DNA of 64,000 bases from Candidatus Caenarcanales bacterium (GTDB lineage: Bacteria; Cyanobacteriota; Vampirovibrionia; 2-02-FULL-35-15). How positions within the stretch are numbered: position 1 is the first letter of the stretch; each line of letters starts with the position of its first letter. The stretch is from contig JAGVKQ010000019.1 of the NCBI GenBank assembly GCA_020050435.1, positions 83,646 to 147,645 on the forward strand. The letters run 5' to 3'. This document shows, in pieces, positions 50,670 to 58,395 of this stretch. Under the pieces are notes generated by a model. The model made no database searches. It saw nothing but the letters and a program-made list of their open reading frames with translations, and had not been told where the DNA came from. The translations under genes and the position numbers were made by a program.

Positions 50670-51050
50670 ATGAAGAAGAAGATCAATAAAAAAGCAGTTA
50701 TGGCAGCTTTAGCATTTACAGTAGGGGCAGCAGCACAAGTAAATGCAGCAACATTTAACTTACAAGAGTTAAACACTAACTCAACTTTATTAGCACATGA
50801 TGCTGAAGCAAAGTGTGGTGAAGGTAAATGTGGCGAAGGCAAATGTGGAGCTGATAAAAAGGCTAAAGTAAAAGCTAAATCAGCAGAAGCAAAATGTGGT
50901 GAAGGTAAATGTGGCGAAGGCAAATGTGGAGCTGATAAAAAGGCTAAAGTAAAAGCTAAATCAGCAGAAGCAAAATGTGGCGAAGGCAAATGTGGAGCTG
51001 ACAAAAAAGCCGGCGAAGCAAAATGCGGAGCTGATAAAAAAGCTGAGTAG
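50670..51050 (+). CDS. EGKCG/EAKCG-repeat secreted peptide, HvfA/bufferin-like RiPP precursor candidate
   Basis: Signal peptide MKKKINKKAVMAALAFTVGAAAQVNA; nine Cys in five EGKCG and four EAKCG motifs. Confidence 0.7.
   Translation: MKKKINKKAVMAALAFTVGAAAQVNAATFNLQELNTNSTLLAHDAEAKCGEGKCGEGKCGADKKAKVKAKSAEAKCGEGKCGEGKCGADKKAKVKAKSAEAKCGEGKCGADKKAGEAKCGADKKAE
50802..50963 (+). repeat. Two tandem 81-bp units (27 aa: AEAKCGEGKCGEGKCGADKKAKVKAKS) followed by a truncated third copy
   Basis: Unit 1 50802..50882 and unit 2 50883..50963, nearly identical at DNA level. Confidence 0.9.
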
Positions 51051-51074
51051 AGACGCCTCGTTGAGACGTACTAC
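51047..51074. repeat. Degenerate GTAG-footed palindrome overlapping the stop codon of the EGKCG-repeat ORF
   Basis: GTAGAGACGCCTCGTTGAGACGTACTAC. Confidence 0.6.
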
Positions 51075-51140
51075 TAAAAAATATAAGATTAAAGACTGAG
51101 GATTTATACATTCTCAGTCTTTTTCTATATAGGGGGTTGA

Positions 51141-51167
51141 AGAGACGCCCCACTGGGGCGTCTGTAC
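51141..51167. repeat. Palindrome AGAGACGCCCCACTGGGGCGTCTGTAC
   Basis: AGACGCCCCA/TGGGGCGTCT arms with 1-nt loop. Confidence 0.85.
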
Positions 51168-51240
51168 TATGATTTTTGGACGATTCACAGCTTTGAGCTT
51201 TTCGTATATAATCTATAATCACAGTAGCGGAGGAGAATCA

Positions 51241-51720
51241 GTGAATAAATTTAGTTTTTTATTAGCAGGAGTTGTATTATTAACTTCAACATTTTCATCT
51301 TATGCAAAAGATGTTAAAGATTCTAAACCAAAAGTAGAAACAAAAAAAGTTTTAGATAAGAAAGGAATGGAGAGTGCAAAAGTGATTACAACTACAACAG
51401 GATTAAAATATACAGAATTAACAGAAGGAACAGGCCCATCTCCTCAAAAAGGGCAAGTAGTTAAAGTTCATTACACAGGATGGTTAGAAAATGGCACAAA
51501 GTTTGATAGCTCAGTTGATAGAGGGCAACCATTTGAATTTACTATTGGAGTTGGTCAGGTAATTCAAGGATGGGATGAAGGTGTTTCTACCATGAAAATT
51601 GGTGGTAAAAGAAAGTTAACAATTCCAGCTGAATTAGCATATGGCTCACGTGGAGCAGGTGCAGTAATTCCACCAAATTCACCACTTATTTTTGATGTTG
51701 AACTTTTAGGCATTAAATAA
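51241..51720 (+). CDS. FKBP-type peptidyl-prolyl isomerase, secreted
   Basis: [45 protein letters not shown]; likely GTG start at 51241 after a GGAGGA Shine-Dalgarno, in frame with ORF 51169. Confidence 0.93.
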   Translation: MNKFSFLLAGVVLLTSTFSSYAKDVKDSKPKVETKKVLDKKGMESAKVITTTTGLKYTELTEGTGPSPQKGQVVKVHYTGWLENGTKFDSSVDRGQPFEFTIGVGQVIQGWDEGVSTMKIGGKRKLTIPAELAYGSRGAGAVIPPNSPLIFDVELLGIK

Positions 51721-51743
51721 CACGTATTACTTTGATATTATCT

Positions 51744-51770
51744 GTAGAGGTGCTATTAGGGCGCCTCTAC
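51744..51770. repeat. GTAG-footed palindrome GTAGAGGTGCTATTAGGGCGCCTCTAC
   Basis: 10-nt arms with one mismatch, 24 nt after the FKBP stop. Confidence 0.8.
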
Positions 51771-51882
51771 TTCTTAATGATGTCTTTGCACTATTTTACT
51801 ATAATTTTTTTAGGTGTTATGGACGAAACACTGCTCTACTAACAACGTCTTGCCAATAGAGACTATTTAGAAGGAGATAAAA

Positions 51883-52857
51883 ATGAGAGCTTTAAATTTA
51901 GCTTTAGTGGCTTTATTACTAGGACAATTTTCTTTACCAGCATCAGCAAGACCTGGTGAAGCAGTTAATCAAGTTTTGAAAAAATTTAGTATAGAAGGTC
52001 AACAAGCTGTTAATCAAGGAGATTACATCTCATATAAAGTAAATGACAATAAATTTATTTCTCAGCCAACAGTATTTTTTAAAATAGGTGCAAATGGAAT
52101 TGTTCTTGAAGAGAACTTTTTATTTGATAAAAACACTGTACATGAAAAAGATGTACAAAGAGCAAAAAATGATTCATCGCCTGTTGTAGATATTCCTCAT
52201 CATACTTATTTAGTTGGTGATTATTCACAATTACCCAGAGAACAATTTGATTCTAGAAGTAAAGCTATTGGTGCTGTAGCTGCTCCATTTGGTGCTTTTG
52301 CTGGATCAGTTGTAGGTGCTGGAAAAGGATTAGTTGATGGTACAAAAATTGGTGTAGGAACTGCAAATGCAGCAAGTAGAGCTTTAGGTGGAGATGCTTC
52401 TGGTACAGCTAGTGCATGGGCATCAAGTGCAGCAGCAGTAGCAACTGGTGCAGTTACTGGACTATTTGGTGGACTTGCCGGTGGTGCTGTAGAAGGTTCT
52501 GTCCGCGGTGCTAGAGTCGGAGTAAATGGCGTAAGTGGTGCAGATAGAAAAATTGAAGGTGTAACACCAGCAGATTCCAACTATGTAATTATAGGTGGAA
52601 GAATTGGAAAAGAGCTTACAATTGATGAACAAAAAGCATTGTTGGATGAGCTTGCAAAATTAGAACAAAGCAGATTGGCTGGTGGAAATCTTGGGGATAA
52701 AGACCTTGCAGATTCTGATTCTGACAGAGATTCATCTGGAGATAATGATAAGTTAGCTGGTTTAGATTCAGCAAGAGATAAATCAGGAATGGACAATTCT
52801 AATTCAGATTATGTTGCAGAAGATGCAGCAAATAAAAACGTTGCAGGTATGTGGTAA
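51883..52857 (+). CDS. Secreted hypothetical protein with Gly/Ala-rich central region
   Basis: Signal peptide; AIGAVAAPFGAFAGSVVGAGKGLVDG glycine-zipper-like stretch. Confidence 0.55.
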   Translation: MRALNLALVALLLGQFSLPASARPGEAVNQVLKKFSIEGQQAVNQGDYISYKVNDNKFISQPTVFFKIGANGIVLEENFLFDKNTVHEKDVQRAKNDSSPVVDIPHHTYLVGDYSQLPREQFDSRSKAIGAVAAPFGAFAGSVVGAGKGLVDGTKIGVGTANAASRALGGDASGTASAWASSAAAVATGAVTGLFGGLAGGAVEGSVRGARVGVNGVSGADRKIEGVTPADSNYVIIGGRIGKELTIDEQKALLDELAKLEQSRLAGGNLGDKDLADSDSDRDSSGDNDKLAGLDSARDKSGMDNSNSDYVAEDAANKNVAGMW

Positions 52858-52865
52858 TTCACGGC

Positions 52866-52893
52866 GAAGGTTGGGGCATGTGCCCCAACCTTC
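52866..52893. repeat. Palindrome GAAGGTTGGGGCA-TG-TGCCCCAACCTTC
   Basis: Perfect 13-nt arms, immediately 3' of the 51883..52857 stop. Confidence 0.9.
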
Positions 52894-52910
52894 TGGGTTT
52901 GAAAGGTAAT

Positions 52911-53639
52911 ATGAAAAAAACAATTTTATTATTAATATTATGTGCTTTTATTTCATTGCCAGCTCATTCCCTTCGTGCTCTTAGCGGTAATTATGCAGTT
53001 GTTTTAAATGTAGCTTCAAAAAAAGTAATTCTTTATAACAATGGATTAGCTACAAAAGAATATCCTGTCGGAGTAGGAAAAGCACTTACGCCTACACCAC
53101 TTGGGAATTTTAAAATTGTAAGAAGAATCTTTAATCCTGCATGGGTAAATCCATATCGCCAGTCGAAAGTAGTGCCTGCGGGACCAGCTAGTCCGATCGG
53201 GCAATTTTGGCTAGGTTTTGCAATGAATAAAAAAAATCAAGAGTATGGTTTTCATGCCACTACTGATTTATCTTCTATAGGAAAAGCTAGTACGCATGGC
53301 TGTATAAGAATGTATCCAGATGATGTAAAAGAGCTTTTTAATATAGTAAAAGTTGGTACACCTGTTTATGTAATTTATAATCCAATTGAAGTGAAAGAAT
53401 TTGAAAATAAGCTTTTTGTAAGAGTTTATCCTGATATTTATAGCTACATGAGTGATGAAGAATATCTCCAATTTGCAAAAAACCAACTCAGTGGTGCAAA
53501 CTTAGTCCAAGAAGCAAATCTCTTTAAAGCAGTAGCCAGCAAAGATGAAAAAGATTATTTCATAGGCTGGACTGGCGCAAATAAATTAAATGAACAAGAT
53601 ACTGGACCTACACAAAAAGGTGCAGGGACGCTTAATTAG
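52911..53639 (+). CDS. L,D-transpeptidase (YkuD-like)
   Basis: YAVVLNVASKKVILYNNG...HATTDLSSIGKASTHGCIRMYPDDVKEL; ATG at 52911 with signal peptide, downstream of palindrome. Confidence 0.92.
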   Translation: MKKTILLLILCAFISLPAHSLRALSGNYAVVLNVASKKVILYNNGLATKEYPVGVGKALTPTPLGNFKIVRRIFNPAWVNPYRQSKVVPAGPASPIGQFWLGFAMNKKNQEYGFHATTDLSSIGKASTHGCIRMYPDDVKELFNIVKVGTPVYVIYNPIEVKEFENKLFVRVYPDIYSYMSDEEYLQFAKNQLSGANLVQEANLFKAVASKDEKDYFIGWTGANKLNEQDTGPTQKGAGTLN

Positions 53640-54744
53640 GTTTTGTTTTCTCCTTTAAAATTTCTTTTGTTTCTTGAGCATATAACCTAATAGTTTCATT
53701 TTCATCTGTAGAATATCTGTCCATAATAGCTATAATTTTTTGTTTATCTTCTGGGCTATGCTTGCTGTAAGACACAGACTGATCTATTGTTTTTATTATT
53801 TCGTCGATTAACCATGGTACTGATGATGAACTGTCTTTCAGTGTTTCTTGTCTAATACACTCGAATAATGGTTCTATTGCTTCTGGGCTTCTAAGAGCTT
53901 TTAAGACATCACTAGTTAAACCTCTAACACCAATAGAATCATCTTTTAAGAAAGGAATAAGTTCACTAACAAGATCTTTGTAATCATTTGGGATATCTTT
54001 ATTTAAGTATTGTATGCGAGCATCGATTCTACGTAAGACTGTGTTTAAATTGAATACTCCAGAGACAGGGTTGGATAGCTTGGAATAAGATAAATGGGAA
54101 CTAAAATTTTCCTTATCTGCATAAATTAGTTCTCTAGAAAGATGAAATAGTTTTGATGTAACTTTTTTAATTACATCGGTTGTGGCATCTTCTGCTTCAA
54201 CAAAACTAGCTAATGCATTTATAGCATTAAACCTGGTTATAGGATGAGCTTGTTTATCTTGAGTTATTGAAACCAACTTATCAAAGGTATTAGAATCTTT
54301 GGTTTTGTTAAAACTATCTTTTAATGCTTCGATTTCTTCTTCTTGTGTTCTTATTAGTTCTCTCTCTTGTTCGATCGGAAGCATTGGTGGAGGTGTGACT
54401 TCAACTGGCTTAACTACTGGTGTAGATTCTGTGGCACTTAAATCCACTCCATATGTGAACTTTCCTACTCCAGCTAATCCCAGTCCGATTAATGCTAATA
54501 TTCCACCGAACCATTTAGCTCCAGAGTTTTCTTTTGTAAATCCAAACATTGATCCTATTAATCCCAGTACTGTAACTCCAAGTCCTGTATAAACAGCTGG
54601 TGATACGGTTTTTAAAGTGCTTGGTTTTGGATCTTGAGCATGATAGGCTTTTCTGATGTTTTCAGAAGTAGCCTTTTCACCATTTGCAGGTGTATAAAAA
54701 TATGGCCTAAAAAATCCATTAATTTCAGTAGTTATATTTGACAT
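53632..54744 (-). CDS. HEAT-repeat-like protein with N-terminal TM segments
   Basis: Alpha-helical repeats LVSITQDKQAHPITRFNAINALASF, LIPFLKDDSIGVRGLTSDVLKAL. Confidence 0.6.
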   Translation of the reverse strand: MSNITTEINGFFRPYFYTPANGEKATSENIRKAYHAQDPKPSTLKTVSPAVYTGLGVTVLGLIGSMFGFTKENSGAKWFGGILALIGLGLAGVGKFTYGVDLSATESTPVVKPVEVTPPPMLPIEQERELIRTQEEEIEALKDSFNKTKDSNTFDKLVSITQDKQAHPITRFNAINALASFVEAEDATTDVIKKVTSKLFHLSRELIYADKENFSSHLSYSKLSNPVSGVFNLNTVLRRIDARIQYLNKDIPNDYKDLVSELIPFLKDDSIGVRGLTSDVLKALRSPEAIEPLFECIRQETLKDSSSSVPWLIDEIIKTIDQSVSYSKHSPEDKQKIIAIMDRYSTDENETIRLYAQETKEILKEKTKPN

Positions 54745-54887
54745 TTATATTCTTAAATATTGCTCTCTTATATTCTGACTTTAGCAATTTAATGTTAAGG
54801 CTAAAAGCCAGATTTTTCTTAACCTCTTAATTAAGTCAGAGATTTTACCTGATTATATTTTTTGCAAGGAATTGATATCTTAAATGT

Positions 54888-55490
54888 ATGCCATTTGTAC
54901 TAGGTCAAAGCAAGGGTTTAAATGTGGTTTATCGAGAAAGAAAATTAAACAGATTAAAAAATTATGATTATTCTGAACCAGGAATATATTTCATAACCAT
55001 TTGTACAGAAAACAGAATTGGATGGTTTGGGCAAATTAAAAACAATGAAATGCTGTTAAATGAATATGGGGATATTGCTTCAGATGTTTGGATGCAAATA
55101 CCAAAACATTATAGACAGGTGTTAATTGATGAATGGGTTATTATGCCAAATCATATTCATGGAATTATCGTAATTGAACAAAATCCCGTGGGGACAGAAA
55201 ATTGCGTAGGGGTAGAACAATGTTCTACCCCTACAAGAAACAAACATTATGGTTTGTTGTCAAAAATTATAAAATCATTTAAAGAAATCGTAATAAAATC
55301 CATCCGCACAAAATATAATAATTATGAATTTGCTTGGCAAAGATCATTTCATGACCATATTATTAGAGATAAGCGATCTTTGAATAATATTAGGGAATAT
55401 ATTAAAAATAACCCCTCAAAATGGGAATTTGATATTCAGAAAAATGAATTGATGAATCCAGGTTGGGGTGATTTGGCTAAGCATTTGTAG
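54888..55490 (+). CDS. REP-associated tyrosine transposase (RAYT, Y1_Tnp, IS200-like HUH)
   Basis: YSEPGIYFITICTENR; WVIMPNHIHGIIVIE (HxH); FAWQRSFHDHIIRDKRSLNNIREYIKNNPSKW (catalytic Tyr). Confidence 0.93.
   Translation: MPFVLGQSKGLNVVYRERKLNRLKNYDYSEPGIYFITICTENRIGWFGQIKNNEMLLNEYGDIASDVWMQIPKHYRQVLIDEWVIMPNHIHGIIVIEQNPVGTENCVGVEQCSTPTRNKHYGLLSKIIKSFKEIVIKSIRTKYNNYEFAWQRSFHDHIIRDKRSLNNIREYIKNNPSKWEFDIQKNELMNPGWGDLAKHL
55206..55234. repeat. 29-nt palindrome inside the RAYT CDS: GTAGGGGTAGAACA-A-TGTTCTACCCCTAC
   Basis: Perfect 14-nt arms, 1-nt spacer. Confidence 0.95.
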
Positions 55491-55514
55491 ATCCTTCGCT
55501 TTGCCCAGGATGAC
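55487..55514. repeat. GTAG-footed hairpin at RAYT 3' end: GTAGATCCTTCGCTTTGCCCAGGATGAC
   Basis: ATCCT/AGGAT stem; TAG stop of the RAYT ORF lies in the GTAG foot. Confidence 0.65.
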
Positions 55515-55552
55515 ACTTTACGGTGGTCGTTTAGGATTCTGACTCGTGATAA

Positions 55553-57001
55553 TTATGGGGTTACTGCAAGACGCGACCCCTCAAACAATTCTTTTCCAGC
55601 TTTTAAGTTTGAGCTAACTTTTTCTTTAGACCTGGCTTCGCTATAAATTCTAAGTAGAGGCTCTGTACCTGATCCTCTAAATAAGAGCCAGCTTTCATCT
55701 TCAAAAATAAGTTTAGTACCATCTAAGGTTTTAATTTCTTTTACTTTTTGTCCATTTATTTCTTTCGGTGGATTATTCTTTACTTTTTCTACAAATTCTT
55801 TTCCAAGAGCGGGACTTCCTATGTGAAGATCGATCCTGTCGTAATAAAATGCACCAAACTCACCATGAATTTTTTCTATCAATTCACTAGGCTTCATATT
55901 AAATGCACTAATCGCTTCAAGTAATAAAAGAGAATTAAACACTCCATCTCTTTCAGGTATAAAATGAAGCTTAGAACCTATTCCATTAGCTTCTTCTGCA
56001 CCGATTAAAATATCTTCTTTAAGCATTAAATCTGCTATATGTTTAAATCCGATCGGGACTTCATAAAGCTTAAAGCCATATTTTTCAGCCATTTTTTTAA
56101 CTAAAACACTCTGTGAAAATGTAAGAACAACTCCACCTGACATTTTCTTTTTTTCAACGAGATAGTAAAGCAAAATAGCAAGAATTTTATGAGTGTTTAT
56201 ATACTCGCCTTTTTCATTCATAGCTCCTACACGGTCAGCATCACCATCTGTAGCTAGTCCCATGTATGCACGGTGAGACGTGACCTCTTCTGAAAGTGGC
56301 GTTAACTGTGGCATCATAGGCTCAGGATTTATACCACCAAAAGTCACATCAATATTTGATCTAATTGTTTTTACTTTTATATTTCCACCAGATAGAAAAT
56401 CTTCTACGTAATTCCCACCTGTACCATTCATAGAATCTACGATAACGGTTTCATTTAGAGATTTCAGTTTTTTTATGTCTATGGTTTTATTTATAAAATC
56501 TATGTAGTCTTGAGAAGGATCGATAACATTATATTTTACTGCCTGTTGGGGCATGCCATGGCATGCCCTTACGTCTGACTCGCACAATCGCTTTTCTATC
56601 TTATCCGTATACTCTTTACTGGCAGAACAACCATCTGCTTGCTTAATCTTGAATCCGGAAAATTCTGGTGGATTATGGCTGGCAGTAATAACTATGCCAC
56701 CCACAGCATTGTTTTTCTTTACATCATAAGAAACCATGGGTGTAGGAACATCAATATTATATAAATTTACGTTTAAACCTTTGGAGGAAAGGATTTCAGC
56801 TACTCTTATAGAAAATTCTTTTCCGAGAAATCTTCTATCGTAACCAATATAAACTAAGTTTTTCTTTGACTTATCGTTTTTTAAATCTTCAAGGAATTGA
56901 TCAGCCGTAGCCAATGAAACAAGTGTTATGTTTTCAAAAGTAAAGTCTCTTGCTATAACTCCACGCCAACCATCAGTGCCGAATTTTATTTTTGAACTCA
57001 C
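55553..57001 (-). CDS. Phosphoglucomutase/phosphomannomutase family protein
   Basis: KFGTDGWRGVIARDFTFENI; GIVITASHNPPEFSGFKIK; ATDGDADRVGAMNEKG; LLFRGSGTEPLLRIYSEA. Confidence 0.93.
   Translation of the reverse strand: MSSKIKFGTDGWRGVIARDFTFENITLVSLATADQFLEDLKNDKSKKNLVYIGYDRRFLGKEFSIRVAEILSSKGLNVNLYNIDVPTPMVSYDVKKNNAVGGIVITASHNPPEFSGFKIKQADGCSASKEYTDKIEKRLCESDVRACHGMPQQAVKYNVIDPSQDYIDFINKTIDIKKLKSLNETVIVDSMNGTGGNYVEDFLSGGNIKVKTIRSNIDVTFGGINPEPMMPQLTPLSEEVTSHRAYMGLATDGDADRVGAMNEKGEYINTHKILAILLYYLVEKKKMSGGVVLTFSQSVLVKKMAEKYGFKLYEVPIGFKHIADLMLKEDILIGAEEANGIGSKLHFIPERDGVFNSLLLLEAISAFNMKPSELIEKIHGEFGAFYYDRIDLHIGSPALGKEFVEKVKNNPPKEINGQKVKEIKTLDGTKLIFEDESWLLFRGSGTEPLLRIYSEARSKEKVSSNLKAGKELFEGSRLAVTP
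56545..56572. repeat. Palindrome inside the phosphomutase CDS (core GGGCATGCCATGGCATGCCC)
   Basis: GTTGGGGCATGCCATGGCATGCCCTTAC; same family as 62106..62133. Confidence 0.9.
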
Positions 57002-57079
57002 GGTAAAATAATAGCAAAAAAATACAAAATGCGGAATGAGAACTACTTCCCACTCCGCATTCTGCTTCTTAAAGTAGTT

Positions 57080-57403
57080 CTATGCTATCTTTAGCCAATC
57101 TTGTATAACTGGTTTTAAATCAAGCATTCCTGAGTAAATTGCTATTGCTGTAGCTTGAGATCTATTTGAGATTTTAAGCTTAGCAAAAATGCTAGAAATG
57201 TGATTTCTAACAGTTGATGGGCTTAAAGTCAAGTGTCTTGAAATTTCTTTATTTGTCATTCCTTGAGCTACGTTAATCAAAATTTCTTTTTCTCTACTTG
57301 TTATTGGAAGGTTTGTAAGCCTGTTTACAAAACCTATATCAACGATGTTTTTCTCTTGTAGCATAATATCTTCCATAGTCTCTGCCCCTCTGTTTGTAAT
57401 CAT
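57080..57403 (-). CDS. LuxR/GerE-type helix-turn-helix regulator without receiver domain
   Basis: LTNLPITSREKEILINVAQGMTNKEISRHLTLSPSTVRNHISSIFAKLKISNRSQA. Confidence 0.9.
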   Translation of the reverse strand: MITNRGAETMEDIMLQEKNIVDIGFVNRLTNLPITSREKEILINVAQGMTNKEISRHLTLSPSTVRNHISSIFAKLKISNRSQATAIAIYSGMLDLKPVIQDWLKIA

Positions 57404-57798
57404 ATTGTTCTCCTTGCATCGATAGATGATCGACTCATGAGTTATATCCTAGAAGACATACTTTAAGAGAAGACTAAGAGATTTAATTAGAGTGGAAAAT
57501 ATGTTATATTTTTTCACTTTTGTTCTAAAGATTAGTAGTAGTCCTAGGGGATATCTTTTATTTTTTTGGAAACAAATTTTCTTTAATCTCCTCATAATTC
57601 CGTATTTATACTTAGTTGGAAATTAAGCGGAATAAATTTTCTTTTTATTCGTTTTAATAAATTCTTAGATTTGTTGTCTAATTGTTTTCAAAATCCAATT
57701 AAAGATAAGAGAAAATATATTAAGTTTTTTTTCTTTCATATATAGATTTGCTTGTTGAAATTTCTTTAATGAGTTACCATTAATTCATTGGTGAAACT

Positions 57799-58353
57799 AT
57801 GATGGATGTAAGAAGTGCTACTTTAGCACTAGGTACACCGTTGCATTTTTCTTTTGATGTCGGTGGTTTTATTACCTATTCAAATGGAATATCATCTGGT
57901 GGAAGAGTAGTAAAGAACCGTTACTATGACATATATAGTGGGGATTCATCTACACCAGCTTATCCATGTGTCTGTGTCTTAGAAATATCACATGAAAATA
58001 ATCGTACTAAGTTTCGTGTAAAAGATTTAGATAATAAAGAAAAACTAATCTTTGATAACAGAGGGAGTGAATTACGATTTAAGGAAATTGATGCACCTAC
58101 TCTTCATTTATTTAGAGCCGGTGAAGAAATTAGATTTGATCAAAATCTTACAGATTCAGATGTTATTAGCCAATCTTTACACAAATTGGTTCCTAATAAG
58201 CTATATCAAGTCAAACAATCTAGAAGAGGTATAGATGGTTCTTTTATATTCTTATCTGGCAAGATTGATGGTAATCATGTAGTTCTCATCTTTACAGGGA
58301 TGAAAGTAGATACTGTCAATGGAGATATTGGGTTAATTGCTCAGGAAGGATAA
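57799..58353 (+). CDS. Hypothetical protein
   Basis: 184-aa open frame; no family recognised. Confidence 0.45.
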   Translation: MMDVRSATLALGTPLHFSFDVGGFITYSNGISSGGRVVKNRYYDIYSGDSSTPAYPCVCVLEISHENNRTKFRVKDLDNKEKLIFDNRGSELRFKEIDAPTLHLFRAGEEIRFDQNLTDSDVISQSLHKLVPNKLYQVKQSRRGIDGSFIFLSGKIDGNHVVLIFTGMKVDTVNGDIGLIAQEG

Positions 58354-58395
58354 TTTTTCAATGACGTATTTCGTCATCTGGTATAAAATTAGAGC

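Noticed and set aside
50802-50963. Tandem repeat as possible CRISPR
   Set aside because: 81-bp in-frame coding repeats with no unique spacers.
50654-51004. Minus-strand ORF with HLPSPHFASADLAF repeats
   Set aside because: Antisense shadow of the EGKCG tandem repeats; the sense frame has a signal peptide and an RBS.
52851-52910. Extended N-terminus of the L,D-transpeptidase ORF (MVIHGEGWGMCPNLLGLKGN)
   Set aside because: This segment is the translated palindrome 52866..52893; the signal peptide begins at the ATG at 52911.
57404-57798. Long intergenic region as a potential ncRNA
   Set aside because: AT-rich with no stable stem-loop or known RNA motif visible by eye; cannot be supported without covariance search.
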